Shown here one piece after another: positions 1-7,351 of a stretch of DNA of 64,000 nt. Source of the DNA: Prochlorococcus sp. AG-363-A03 (lineage in GTDB: Bacteria; Cyanobacteriota; Cyanobacteriia; PCC-6307; Cyanobiaceae); assembly GCA_003280445.1 (NCBI GenBank), contig QCEW01000004.1:1-64000 (forward strand). The letters are read 5' to 3'. The position numbers and the translations under genes were made by a program. The notes under the pieces were generated by a model, which was given only the letters and a program-made list of their open reading frames with translations, was not told where the DNA came from and did not search any database. The number at the start of each line of letters is the position of its first letter. Position 1 is the first letter of the stretch.

Positions 1-89
1 GACTCAATGGCTACGCAGCATTTGTTGGATGCTGGGCACTCGTCGGTGCATATCTAACAACAGGACAAATCATTCCAGGTGTTGTTTAA
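1..89 (+). CDS. hli: High-light-inducible protein (Hli), 3' end only
   Basis: The window opens inside this gene; the reading frame starts at base 3 and ends at the TAA at 87-89. The visible 28 residues contain the Hli signature core (NGYAAFVGCWALVGAYLTTG) and the usual ending GQIIPGVV. Hli proteins are single-helix members of the chlorophyll a/b-binding superfamily in the thylakoid membrane. They bind pigment and protect photosystems and chlorophyll-synthesis complexes under light or nutrient stress. The stop overlaps the start of the next hli gene by one base, so the two are probably translationally coupled. The N-terminus lies outside the window. Confidence 0.9.
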   Translation, partial: LNGYAAFVGCWALVGAYLTTGQIIPGVV

Positions 90-238
90 TGACTACTCAA
101 TACAACAACAACATCAGAAACATTGATCCTGAAAAGGTAACTGCAGAAAGAATTAATGGCCTAGCAGCATCTATTGGCTGTCTAGCACTAGTTGGTGCAT
201 ACCTAACAACCGGTCAAATCATTCCAGGTTTCGTATAA
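89..238 (+). CDS. hli: High-light-inducible protein, 49 aa
   Basis: ATG at 89 shares its A with the stop of the preceding hli gene. An upstream in-frame start at 29 would run through that gene and gives an unrelated N-terminus, so 89 is preferred. The protein begins MTTQYNNN and has the Hli helix (AERINGLAASIGCLALVGAY) followed by LTTGQIIPGFV. Its C-terminal half is nearly identical to the preceding gene, which points to recent tandem duplication. Expected role: thylakoid single-helix chlorophyll/carotenoid-binding photoprotection. It is the middle gene of a three-gene overlapping run. Confidence 0.92.
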   Translation: MTTQYNNNIRNIDPEKVTAERINGLAASIGCLALVGAYLTTGQIIPGFV

Positions 239-363
239 TGAACAAAGAAACTAATTACTGGAAAACAGCAGAGCAAATGAATGGCCGCCTAGCAATGATG
301 GGCCTTCTTGCAGCTGTAATTAATTACGGAATAACAGGCTGGATCATTCCAGGTATTGTTTAA
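238..363 (+). CDS. hli: High-light-inducible protein, 41 aa
   Basis: ATG at 238 again uses the last A of the previous stop (TAATG arrangement). The protein carries the Hli pattern EQMNGRLAMMGLLAAVINYG, with the Glu/Asn/Arg chlorophyll-binding residues of the family, and ends GWIIPGIV. It differs from its two upstream neighbours and looks like a different Hli subtype (NYGITGWIIPG). Small size and single membrane helix are normal for the family. Last of the coupled hli run; no clear terminator follows. Confidence 0.92.
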   Translation: MNKETNYWKTAEQMNGRLAMMGLLAAVINYGITGWIIPGIV

Positions 364-380
364 CCCTACTTTTTATAAAA

Positions 381-491
381 ATGGCTTTAAGTTATTGGCT
401 TCGTGCAGACGTAGATGATCTTCTTAATGAAGATACTTTCTTTGATAGTTCAGACTATTCGTGTCTCTTAGAAGATACTGATTGGGCATAA
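381..491 (+). CDS. Small acidic protein, 36 aa, unknown
   Basis: A short frame begins 17 bases after the last hli gene and encodes MALSYWLRADVDDLLNEDTF and further acidic residues, ending LLEDTDWA. It is rich in Asp, has no membrane helix and no motif I recognise. Position and direction make it a likely member of the hli transcript. Its reality rests on the intact frame, the conserved-looking composition and the tight spacing. It could be a chance frame. Confidence 0.45.
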   Translation: MALSYWLRADVDDLLNEDTFFDSSDYSCLLEDTDWA

Positions 492-510
492 GTGTTGATA
501 AGATTTGACA

Positions 511-633
511 ATGGAGACTAAACAATTTCATTGTCAATTATGCAAAGTAAAGTCTGATCAAACTTGGTGGCGTTGGAAAGGTTTAATTATTTGCAAGCTA
601 TGTTTCGATAGACTCCATCAAAAGGAGTATTAA
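511..633 (+). CDS. Small zinc-ribbon-like protein, 40 aa
   Basis: The 40-residue product has two CxxC pairs, C8-x2-C11 and C28-x2-C31, separated by a Trp-rich stretch (TWWRWKGLI). That spacing is typical of a compact zinc ribbon or treble-clef knuckle. It lies 19 bases after the preceding small gene, in the same direction as the hli run. Metal binding is inferred from the four cysteines; the target is unknown. Confidence 0.6.
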   Translation: METKQFHCQLCKVKSDQTWWRWKGLIICKLCFDRLHQKEY

Positions 634-857
634 GGCCTTTCCACTCCCACAATTAATAAATTAAATAGAGAAACCGTGTAAAGAAATATTGCCTCCCTTT
701 AGTTGTCTTTCGACAGTATTTAAACTTCCAAAGTTAGTTAATTTTACAAGCTTTTGACCAGCTTTTTTGAGCTTTTAAAATTAAAAATTTTATCAATATT
801 ATATATTTATGTTTTGTGGTTCTTATCGAATTTTAAACTCCTAATAAGAGGAATTTA

Positions 858-1010
858 TTGGAATTGCATAACAAGACGAGTTGGTTGAAATTTCTATCCC
901 CTTTGTTTGGGATTTTATTTTGTCCTGTCACTATTCTATTTCTTTGGTCAATTTGGTCTGGACCATTAGTTGAGTCTGAGGCTGAAATTATTCAAGAGTT
1001 TCAACGCTAA
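858..1010 (+). CDS. Small membrane protein, 50 aa, TTG start
   Basis: A frame starting at TTG 858 is preceded by AAGAGGAA, a good ribosome-binding site at 846-853. It encodes LELHNKTSWLK, one long hydrophobic segment (about residues 11-34, with FGILFCPVTILFL) and an acidic tail ending IQEFQR. No family recognised. The non-ATG start is a choice from the Shine-Dalgarno position; no in-frame ATG exists nearby. A single-pass topology is inferred. Confidence 0.45.
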   Translation: MELHNKTSWLKFLSPLFGILFCPVTILFLWSIWSGPLVESEAEIIQEFQR

Positions 1011-1068
1011 TATATATGTAACTTTAAGTTTTCATACAAGCTAAAATTTTTGAATTCATGTTTAACAT

Positions 1069-1269
1069 CTATATGTCAACCATGAGAAAGTGGGTATGTT
1101 TGACATCCATTGTTAGAAGTTTAATAGCCTTTTCCAATTCTTCTTCAGTCTGAAATCCTAATACCTCTGCTGGTTCTAAACCTAGAGAACTAAAGTCGGG
1201 TTCAATTCCGAAAGGTTCTATGCTGTCTAAATTTCCAACTATGTCTTCTAGTTCTTCTAATTCAGTCAT
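1069..1269 (-). CDS. Acidic hypothetical protein, 66 aa
   Basis: The product starts MTELEELEDIVGNLDSIEP and is strongly acidic and Leu/Glu-rich, suggesting short amphipathic helices. It has no membrane segment, cysteine pair or known motif. It stands alone between the rightward small genes and the leftward pair at 1308-1881, with which it may be co-transcribed. Function unknown. Confidence 0.5.
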   Translation of the reverse strand: MTELEELEDIVGNLDSIEPFGIEPDFSSLGLEPAEVLGFQTEEELEKAIKLLTMDVKHTHFLMVDI

Positions 1270-1307
1270 AGTATTCTAAAAAAAGGTTAATATCTTTCTA
1301 AAAAAAT

Positions 1308-1562
1308 TTATGAGACTTCAAGCTTGAAACCTTTATCTAAAAGTTGTTGGTATGTGAGTCTTGCTTGAAAAGCAAGGATCTCAATCGGCTCTTTATCGTC
1401 TCTTTGCATAATAAAATAGTGGTTGTCTTCTCCTTTCCTAGCAAAAATGACAACTTCTGATCCTCTTACGAGCCTCCAATTCTCTTGAGTTTTATGCTCA
1501 GATAATGGTCCTAAATCCCATGGAGCCTTTTCTGGATACTTCTCTCTTTTTACCCTTGGCAT
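1308..1562 (-). CDS. Hypothetical protein, paralogue of the next gene
   Basis: The start is set at the ATG at 1562 (MPRVKREKYPEKAPWDLG) because this aligns with the start of the neighbouring paralogue at 1881; a longer frame from 1595 adds 11 residues with no counterpart. Shared features with the neighbour are the N-terminal EKYPE-x-(A/I)-PWDL motif and the C-terminal AR(L/F)TYQ-x-L-(L/F)D-x-G(F/Y) motif. The centre (VVIFARKGEDNHYFIMQRDD) looks like a small beta sheet. No known domain recognised; soluble, cytoplasmic. The two genes form a tandem duplicate on the minus strand, 67 bases apart. Confidence 0.65.
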   Translation of the reverse strand: MPRVKREKYPEKAPWDLGPLSEHKTQENWRLVRGSEVVIFARKGEDNHYFIMQRDDKEPIEILAFQARLTYQQLLDKGFKLEVS

Positions 1563-1629
1563 GTATAAAAAATGACTATATCTTTTAGAGTACACTTATG
1601 CTCTTCAACGTCAAGAATTAGTTTCTCAA

Positions 1630-1881
1630 TCAGGTAAAGGCAGCCAATGAATATCCCTCATCAAACAATCTTTGGTAGGTAAATCTTGCTTCATATTCTT
1701 TATATGCCCTTCTTTTACCATCATTTTTTTGTATATACACATATTTATCGTCAATACGACTCCTTGTAAATGTGTAGACGATATCTGCTTTTGAGAGCAT
1801 CCATTGAATTGATTTGTATTTATCTTGGTCGAAATTTAAATCCCATGGAATATTCTCCGGATATTTCTCTGATATGGTCAT
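1630..1881 (-). CDS. Hypothetical protein, tandem paralogue, 83 aa
   Basis: Starts MTISEKYPENIPWDLN and ends with ARFTYQRLFDEGYSLAAFT. The first and last thirds match the 1308-1562 product, while the middle is diverged (ADIVYTFTRSRIDDKYVYIQ). The pair is likely transcribed leftward together. I do not recognise the family. The conserved flanks around a variable centre suggest a shared fold with changed surface. Confidence 0.65.
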   Translation of the reverse strand: MTISEKYPENIPWDLNFDQDKYKSIQWMLSKADIVYTFTRSRIDDKYVYIQKNDGKRRAYKEYEARFTYQRLFDEGYSLAAFT

Positions 1882-2218
1882 TTATAAGGCTGTGTTTTTA
1901 TAAGTTATTGCATAAAAGCTTTGAGGACATGAGAATAAATACTTTGTTTGTCTATTTACTTCTTATTTGATGTTTATTTTATTCAATGTTGAAAAAATCT
2001 TTTATGCTAAAAAGTTAAACGAAATATCTAGCAATTCAAAATCATTCTTGCATTCATTTCGATGTGTTCGTATCTGAAGTTAAGCTCTTTTCAGTCCAAA
2101 AAACTTCAGTACTAATGGTTTTATATTGATACCGTTTGTTTTTCCTCGATGCATTTTTTTTTTGATATGCCATTACGCCTTTTATTGATTCCTTAAGAAA
2201 AGAAGTTAATGAAGCGAC
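1882..2218. other. Intergenic, no gene seen
   Basis: This is a divergent intergenic region between the leftward paralogue pair and the rightward ligase-like gene. It is very A+T rich and has stops in all frames. A ten-codon frame from ATG 2209 (MKRLGSTFSY) precedes the ligase-like gene in another frame, but I see no sign it is a coding remnant. Confidence 0.5.
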
Positions 2219-2851
2219 TTGGCTCGACATTTTCCTATTGATATATATATGAGATTACTTGGACTTGATAAGGATTGCTTCTCTACCTGGTGGGCTAAGT
2301 TACCAGAAGGATCAACCATTGTTGTTCAACCTAAAATTGATGGTTGTGCAATAGGTCTTAGATATAAATATGGCCAATTAGTAGAGGCATATTCACGTGA
2401 AGATAGTGTGATTATAGAAAACATTAGGAATATCAATGCAATTCCTTTAAATATTGATGAGTCTTTAAAAGTTGAAGTTGAGTTGGAGGGCGTCTTGTTT
2501 TCACCAAATACAAATTCTAATATTTCAATAGATCAATTACTATCAAATTCAATCTCAACAATTGATAATAATAACTCTCTTTTATTTTTTGCATTCCAAA
2601 TTTTTTGTTCAAACAGTGATGAGTTGTCAGATTTGACTAGACTTCAAAACTGGGGATTTGAAGTCCCGATTACTTTAAGAACTGATGATCCTAGGCAGGT
2701 CAAAAGATGGCATTCTCAATGGATCAAAAATGAATTGTTTTCAAATCTACCTACCAATGGAATCGTTGCTAAATGTAATTCCTCACTGACCAAGAATGTT
2801 TTAGGCTTTAGCGCTTCCTCTCCGAATTGGGCTATGGCTTTAACTAGATAG
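2219..2851 (+). CDS. Stand-alone NAD-dependent DNA ligase-like adenylation domain, 210 aa
   Basis: The protein matches only the nucleotidyltransferase core of LigA. K39 in PKIDG is the expected AMP-accepting lysine, followed by GLRYKYGQLVEAYSR, NIRNINAIPL, a VEVELEGVLF stretch in place of the EVRGEVF motif, and NGIVAK (180-185) in place of DGVVIK. It ends at NWAMALTR, where LigA has WAVAFKFP, so the motif V lysine is missing. It also lacks domain Ia and the OB, zinc, HhH and BRCT regions. RGDG is replaced by REDS. It cannot be the essential ligase. It may adenylylate something else, bind nucleotide, or be decaying. Start is TTG 2219; ATG at 2249 is the alternative. Confidence 0.8.
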   Translation: MARHFPIDIYMRLLGLDKDCFSTWWAKLPEGSTIVVQPKIDGCAIGLRYKYGQLVEAYSREDSVIIENIRNINAIPLNIDESLKVEVELEGVLFSPNTNSNISIDQLLSNSISTIDNNNSLLFFAFQIFCSNSDELSDLTRLQNWGFEVPITLRTDDPRQVKRWHSQWIKNELFSNLPTNGIVAKCNSSLTKNVLGFSASSPNWAMALTR

Positions 2852-2987
2852 GTTCTTAATTAATTATTATTAGCTTCAAATGTTTATGTAGTTATTGTCT
2901 TGAATAGCTTCCATTAAGTTACCTTATTTATGAATGCCAACAAAGTTCAATTAAAATATTCTTTATTAAATTATTCCTCTTCTTAAT

Positions 2988-3164
2988 ATGGCGTTTACTG
3001 ATAGGCAGATGTATGAAGCAATAGAGACAAATAGAGATGTAAAAGATTGCTTTAAAAAAATCACTAACGCATGTAAGGAATTAAAAATTAAAACTGGGTG
3101 TCCTAATGATGATGTTGATCGATTTCTTGAATTTTCAATTGGTAAGTGGGATGAATCTGATTAA
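2988..3164 (+). CDS. Small protein with paired cysteines, 58 aa
   Basis: The frame begins MAFTDRQMYEAIETN and ends GKWDESD. It is soluble and helical, with the segment ITNACKELKIKTGCPNDDV. Two cysteines nine residues apart are followed by an acidic turn. The same register occurs in the 14014-14196 product and, shifted by one at the first cysteine, in the 61191-61391 product, so the three may be distant paralogues. Function unknown. Confidence 0.55.
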   Translation: MAFTDRQMYEAIETNRDVKDCFKKITNACKELKIKTGCPNDDVDRFLEFSIGKWDESD

Positions 3165-4216
3165 ACACCCTATTTAATGGTTTTTATCAATATTTAGAAT
3201 TTTTCATGTTTTAGTATTTTAACTTTAATTTTTATCACTTGAGCTGAAAATTTTCTATCTATTAGGAAACAGTAAGTAGAGGTATTCCTCTTGTCTTTTT
3301 GATTACCTCTTATATACAAGTTTTTTTAAAGTAAAAAAAGAAAGATTTTATCTCTAAATTTTCTGTAGTAGTTGGTGATTTAGTTTTACTTCAGTTTATA
3401 TTTTGTTATTCCCTATCTCAAAGCAAGCCTCAAGCTGGAATAGATGCTTTAGAGAAACGTCGGATACATTGAGTCAAGTTATTGCTGTTAAGAAAATGAA
3501 TGAGGATAGTAAGGAAGTTTTTCGGTGATGATATGTAATGGTGCTGTATTCGATCAAAATTTAAAACGAACATGCAATAAAATAGCTTCACTTATTTCTT
3601 GAATATTTCATATACCAACATTTTTAGGAAATTACGTTCTATTGCTTTTATTCAGATTAAAGGGGAATAATAAATTTTAAGGTAAGTTTGAAAGTAATTA
3701 TTTCTCTTCGATACTAGGAGTTTAATAGTGTTCAAAACTATCCAAATGCTCAAGGATGAATATAGATTCAATGCAAATCAGAGAAATTTTAGCGAGATTC
3801 ATTTTTTGTTATAAATAGTAATTTTATTTTGATTCATCCCATAACAAACTCTCAAAAGTAAAGCTTTATATGTTGAACGATTTAATTGAGTGAACTTTCC
3901 AATCTACCCATAGCTGTCTATAAGCACATGTAGATTTTTTCTTATTTTATAAAATTATCTTGCTATTGCTGGAGATTGAGCGTTTTCTAATAGATAAATG
4001 AGACCACGAATCATTCATTTTAATGTTTGCAAAAAGGATATTTCCTATAAATCAATGCCTTCAACCATGAATAAAATTCCATATAACCTTGAATTGCTGA
4101 GTTTTATCTAGATGCTTCTGTTCCCATAACTTTTAGCTTTAATGTCTCGGACTAATGTAAATATTGTAAGTTTGTTAATTATAAGTTAGTATTATAAGTA
4201 CAACCATTTATTTATC
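3165..4216. other. Long intergenic region, about 1 kb, without a convincing gene
   Basis: No start-to-stop frame of reasonable length is found on either strand. One open stretch at about 3340-3472 lacks a start codon and would end QAGIDALEKRRIH, and a 19-codon frame starting TTG follows. These could be remains of a lost gene or chance. There is no repeat, tRNA or good terminator. The region separates the accessory block from cyAbrB, and part of it presumably holds that gene's promoter. Confidence 0.5.
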
Positions 4217-4573
4217 ATGCTCACTGGTAAGGATTTATTAGCCAAGGTCAAAGACTTGGGAGATGTCTCAAAATCTGATCTTGTTAAAGCTTGTGGATAT
4301 GTTTCCACTAAGAAAGGAGGCGGAGAGCGTCTTAACTACACTGCTTTTTACGAAGCACTTCTTGAAGCTAAAGGTGTAAACCTAGCAGCTGAAAGTGCTG
4401 GTGGTATTGGTAAAGGTGGAAGAAAGCTTAGTTATGTGGCTACCGTTCAAGGAAATGGAAACCTATTGATAGGAAAGGCCTATACAGCTCTTTTAGATCT
4501 CAAGCCAGGTGATAATTTTGAGATTAAGATGGGACGCAAGGGATTTCGTTTGGTTCCAGAAGGAGAGGGCTAA
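4217..4573 (+). CDS. Cyanobacterial AbrB-family transcription regulator (cyAbrB), 118 aa
   Basis: The protein opens LTGKDLLAKVKDLGDVSKS and contains LVKACGYVSTKKGGGERLN, FYEALLEAKGV and the cyAbrB C-terminal DNA-binding part (KLSYVATVQGNGNLLIGKAY, then LKPGDNFEIKMGRKGFRLVP). This is the standard domain order and length of cyAbrB. These dimeric global regulators act on carbon/nitrogen balance genes in cyanobacteria. It is flanked by unusually long non-coding stretches and followed by a clear terminator, so it is probably monocistronic. Its targets cannot be read from the sequence. Confidence 0.93.
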   Translation: MLTGKDLLAKVKDLGDVSKSDLVKACGYVSTKKGGGERLNYTAFYEALLEAKGVNLAAESAGGIGKGGRKLSYVATVQGNGNLLIGKAYTALLDLKPGDNFEIKMGRKGFRLVPEGEG

Positions 4574-4606
4574 TTCCTTAAATACCGAATCAAAAAATTT
4601 AGATTT

Positions 4607-4641
4607 AGCCGAGAAGCATATCTGCCTCTCGGCTTTTTTAT
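4607..4641 (+). terminator. Rho-independent terminator of cyAbrB
   Basis: A perfect 8-bp stem, AGCCGAGA (4607-4614) with TCTCGGCT (4627-4634), closes a 12-base loop and is followed directly by a T run. It lies 34 bases after the cyAbrB stop. Confidence 0.9.
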
Positions 4642-5098
4642 TTGCAATATATTCCTTGATAAATCCCTGCGATTACTCGTCTATATTTTATTTACCAACT
4701 TAGATTTTTCTTCAGTTTTTTTCCGAGTTTTCCATTCTTTTATTCTAGTATTCTTGCTTTTTATTTAAAGCTTTTTTTTTTTTTTATAGGATTTTGGTAT
4801 AGCTTCCTCAAAAAAAAATACATATACCTCTGGGAATTATCGTTTTTTTATTTTTTTTTGATCTTAGTCCATGTGATTTTAAAATAGAAACGTTTTGTCT
4901 TTTAGAGCATTTTCGTTTTGTAAAAATCAAAGGTGTTTATTTTCCATGATAGTTAGGAATTCTTATAAACCCTTGTCCAGCATTCTATTTACGGTTAATT
5001 GAGCTTTTATTTGATCAGTTATATACTCCTTTTTATCTTTTCTTTAATTATTTATATCCACGTTCTAATATCTACTCTCGTTATCCTAATGACCTTGT
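4642..5098. other. Intergenic, no gene seen
   Basis: T-rich non-coding sequence with several homopolymer T tracts between the cyAbrB terminator and the small membrane protein at 5099. Only frames under 20 codons occur. The promoter of the 5099 gene should be in its last part. Confidence 0.5.
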
Positions 5099-5329
5099 AT
5101 GTATCTTGGTTTTTTGTTTGATCCGCTTTATGAAGAGATTGTTACTAACACTTCGGACTTAATGGTTTATATGGTGTGGCATGTTTTTATTGAGCTTGTT
5201 TTGCCATTGTCTATTTTTGTCGCTGTGATGCTTACTTTTTTTATAGATTGGAGTTGGATACCTCTTTCAACTTATGAGCGGGAGAGGGGGCATAATCTTG
5301 AGGTTTTGAAAAAGCATCTACTTGAATAA
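5099..5329 (+). CDS. Small membrane protein, 76 aa
   Basis: The product begins MYLGFLFDPLYEEIV and has a hydrophobic stretch from about residue 22 to 50 that can form one long or two short helices (FIELVLPLSIFVAVML, FFIDW). It ends in a charged tail, YERERGHNLEVLKKHLLE. No family recognised. It stands alone between long non-coding stretches, followed by T-rich sequence. Confidence 0.55.
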   Translation: MYLGFLFDPLYEEIVTNTSDLMVYMVWHVFIELVLPLSIFVAVMLTFFIDWSWIPLSTYERERGHNLEVLKKHLLE

Positions 5330-5401
5330 TTTATTTTTTTAATTTTTTTTTGAAAACTTCTTTTTATAAGGTTTCGTTGCAGTTAGCCAAAGAATTAATC
5401 G

Positions 5402-5506
5402 TCATTTTATATTTTTTGTTTTGGCTTGGATTCCGAAATATATTGATAGCCCAATTAAAAGAATAACTAGTAATGAAGTGCTATTTCCTAGGATTTCTAT
5501 AAGCAT
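5402..5506 (-). CDS. Single-helix membrane miniprotein, 34 aa
   Basis: A minus-strand frame, ATG at 5506 to TGA at 5402, encodes MLIEILGNSTSLLVILLIGL followed by a short basic tail ending AKTKNIK. One transmembrane helix with positive residues after it resembles the architecture of small thylakoid subunits, but I cannot match it to a named Psb or Pet peptide. It may also be a chance frame. Confidence 0.4.
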   Translation of the reverse strand: MLIEILGNSTSLLVILLIGLSIYFGIQAKTKNIK

Positions 5507-5839
5507 ATGTATCTTAGATATATAAAATCTTATTTTACATATTTAATCTCGTCATAGGTATTGGATCTATCCACTCATCAACTGATGTTACAAATGGAAT
5601 TTAAAATAGACTTAAAGAAAATTTAGAATAGATGATTCACAATTATGCTTAGAACAAATGAATGTATCCTTGATAATTATGGAACCAGTCCTGACTGTAA
5701 TTTGACCATACTATTATTTTATCTGGACACCTCTAACAGGTATTGATTAAAAAATGACTAATTTTTTGGACTTGGACTTAAAACCAGCTATTAACTATTT
5801 TGGTAATTTTTAACTACGAATTCATGTAGTAAGACAAAT
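5507..5839. other. Intergenic, no gene seen
   Basis: Between two leftward genes. No frame longer than about 25 codons and no strong hairpin were found. It presumably holds the promoter of the 34-residue membrane miniprotein. Confidence 0.4.
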
Positions 5840-6259
5840 TTAATAAAACTGGCTATTTTCGCTAACAGGTTGCCATGCCTTTCCTTTTAATGTTAGTGAT
5901 AATCTTCTTCCCCATAAAAGGAATGGGAATATAAAATTAGTTCTCTTGTTAGAGGTGAAGATGATTCTAAGCACTTCTAGCAGTGAGTCGCTTGGCTCTT
6001 TGATCTCATTACAAATCCAATTAATTGCTGCCGCACCATGCATGATATTTCCATTGCTGATAAGAATTGCTCCTTTGTTCAAATCATAGCCTTGGTTATA
6101 AAGTTGAGATAATAAGGAAAGATTTTTTCGTCCATCTAATATTTCGATTTTTATTAGACTACTTTTTAATTCAAGTAATTGTGCAAAGTAATTGCAAAAA
6201 GGACATTCACCATCGTATATAAATAAACTTTTATCTGACATGATCATTTGATTCTGCAA
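5840..6259 (-). CDS. DCC-family thiol-disulfide oxidoreductase (DUF393), 139 aa
   Basis: The N-terminus contains the family signature YDGECPFCNYF, with the C19-x2-C22 redox pair in a thioredoxin-like fold. Further along are the conserved GAILIS, GAAAINWICNE and FPFLLWGRRLSL segments. DCC proteins are presumed cytoplasmic or membrane-peripheral disulfide reductases; substrates are unknown. The N-terminus could equally begin at the third Met (base 6241), which is nearer the usual length. Transcribed alone to the left. Confidence 0.85.
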   Translation of the reverse strand: MQNQMIMSDKSLFIYDGECPFCNYFAQLLELKSSLIKIEILDGRKNLSLLSQLYNQGYDLNKGAILISNGNIMHGAAAINWICNEIKEPSDSLLEVLRIIFTSNKRTNFIFPFLLWGRRLSLTLKGKAWQPVSENSQFY

Positions 6260-6574
6260 CTATTGTACATACACCTGGTCTTAAAACGTGTCAAATAAAA
6301 AAATATAAAAACCACTTTAATGATCATCTGCAGAATACTTTATTGATATAAAAATGGTCATCTTCATACTCTTCTTATTCAATTTATTGGAACAAAATAA
6401 CAAATTATTTTTTTATATTAATTATTTTCTATTTACATAGAATAATTAATATAATAATAAAATCCTATAACTTTTATTAATTAGGTTTGAAAATTTATAT
6501 TGATATATTAAATTACTTTAACTTTTTATTTTAGTTTTTAAATTTTATATATTATTCACTGTGAGGTTTTATTT
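6260..6574. other. Intergenic, no gene seen
   Basis: Extremely A+T rich spacer between two leftward genes, with runs such as alternating AAT/TAT. Likely carries the promoter of the DCC-family gene. No coding frame or structured element supported. Confidence 0.4.
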
Positions 6575-6742
6575 TCAGTTTCTGAATACGTTGCTTTTAA
6601 CATTCTCTTCTTGAATCTGAGGTCTTAATAGAGACATTGGAAGCGCTGTTACAATTGCGAATGAAAGAACAAGAATTAAATCTGTTGTGAAGTGGCTTAT
6701 TCCTAGCTCTGAGTGGGCAAGGGCAAAGTTTAGTAATGACAT
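6575..6742 (-). CDS. Small membrane protein, 55 aa
   Basis: ATG at 6742 to TGA at 6575 encodes MSLLNFALAHSELGISHFT, one hydrophobic helix (LILVLSFAIVTALPM, about residues 22-39) and a polar tail ending SNVFRN. The N-terminal LNFALAHSELG has the look of a lumenal or periplasmic amphipathic segment. No named family recognised. It fits the many short membrane proteins of this genome. Confidence 0.5.
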   Translation of the reverse strand: MSLLNFALAHSELGISHFTTDLILVLSFAIVTALPMSLLRPQIQEENVKSNVFRN

Positions 6743-7016
6743 TTTTTGTATTCAATACCTTGCAACTTTATTTTATTTTGTATATTTGTATATATTATGT
6801 AGTAAAAATTATTGGTAAATCTACCTGAGTTTATTTTTATATTTAAAACTATTTAAGAAGTAAGTCATATTTAATATTTTATTCAGATATGGTCCTAAAC
6901 ACTCATATGTCTTGAAAATTCTTTAATATTTGACTTGTAACATTAGGGACGCTTTATTTATAAGCGACATTATTTTGGAAATCCTTTGCTATGTGCGTTA
7001 TTCTAGTGCTTCTGTA

Positions 7017-7208
7017 ATGCTTGATTGGCATATTTTTCTAGGTGCGCTCATCTTTTTTATACTTTGTGGGATTTTGATATTCCAGAATCAGATATGGGAG
7101 GAGGAGGATTATTCTAGAAACAAAAAATGGTATAAATGGAAGGCTTCGGCTATTGAGTCAAATAAAGCTGATTTGTCTAAAATTTACCCAACATCGAAAA
7201 GAGAATAA
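7017..7208 (+). CDS. Small membrane protein, 63 aa
   Basis: The start is placed at ATG 7017 (MLDWHIFLGALIFFILCGIL) because it begins just before the membrane helix; a TTG at 6930 in the same frame would add 29 residues of uncertain value. After the helix comes an acidic-then-basic cytoplasmic tail (QIWEEEDYSRNKKWYKWK). Function unknown. Confidence 0.55.
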   Translation: MLDWHIFLGALIFFILCGILIFQNQIWEEEDYSRNKKWYKWKASAIESNKADLSKIYPTSKRE

Positions 7209-7351
7209 ATTAAGAGTGTTTCTCTTTCAACAGGCCTTGTATTAACTGGCAGCTTGATTTTTAATGATTTTTGGGTTTAACATAATTCTTGCTTGTCGAT
7301 GTCAAAGAAGATAAAAAGGGAGAATAGTAGATTAGCCTCATTATTTCAGAT

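Noticed and set aside
29..88. Upstream start extending the second hli gene by 20 codons
   Set aside because: It would overlap the preceding hli gene in another frame and gives a Cys/Arg-rich N-terminus unlike any Hli; ATG 89 is in the usual coupled position.
2209..2241. Possible frameshift joining MKRLGSTFSY to the ligase-like gene
   Set aside because: The ten codons show no similarity to LigA domain Ia, so there is no evidence the gene is broken there.
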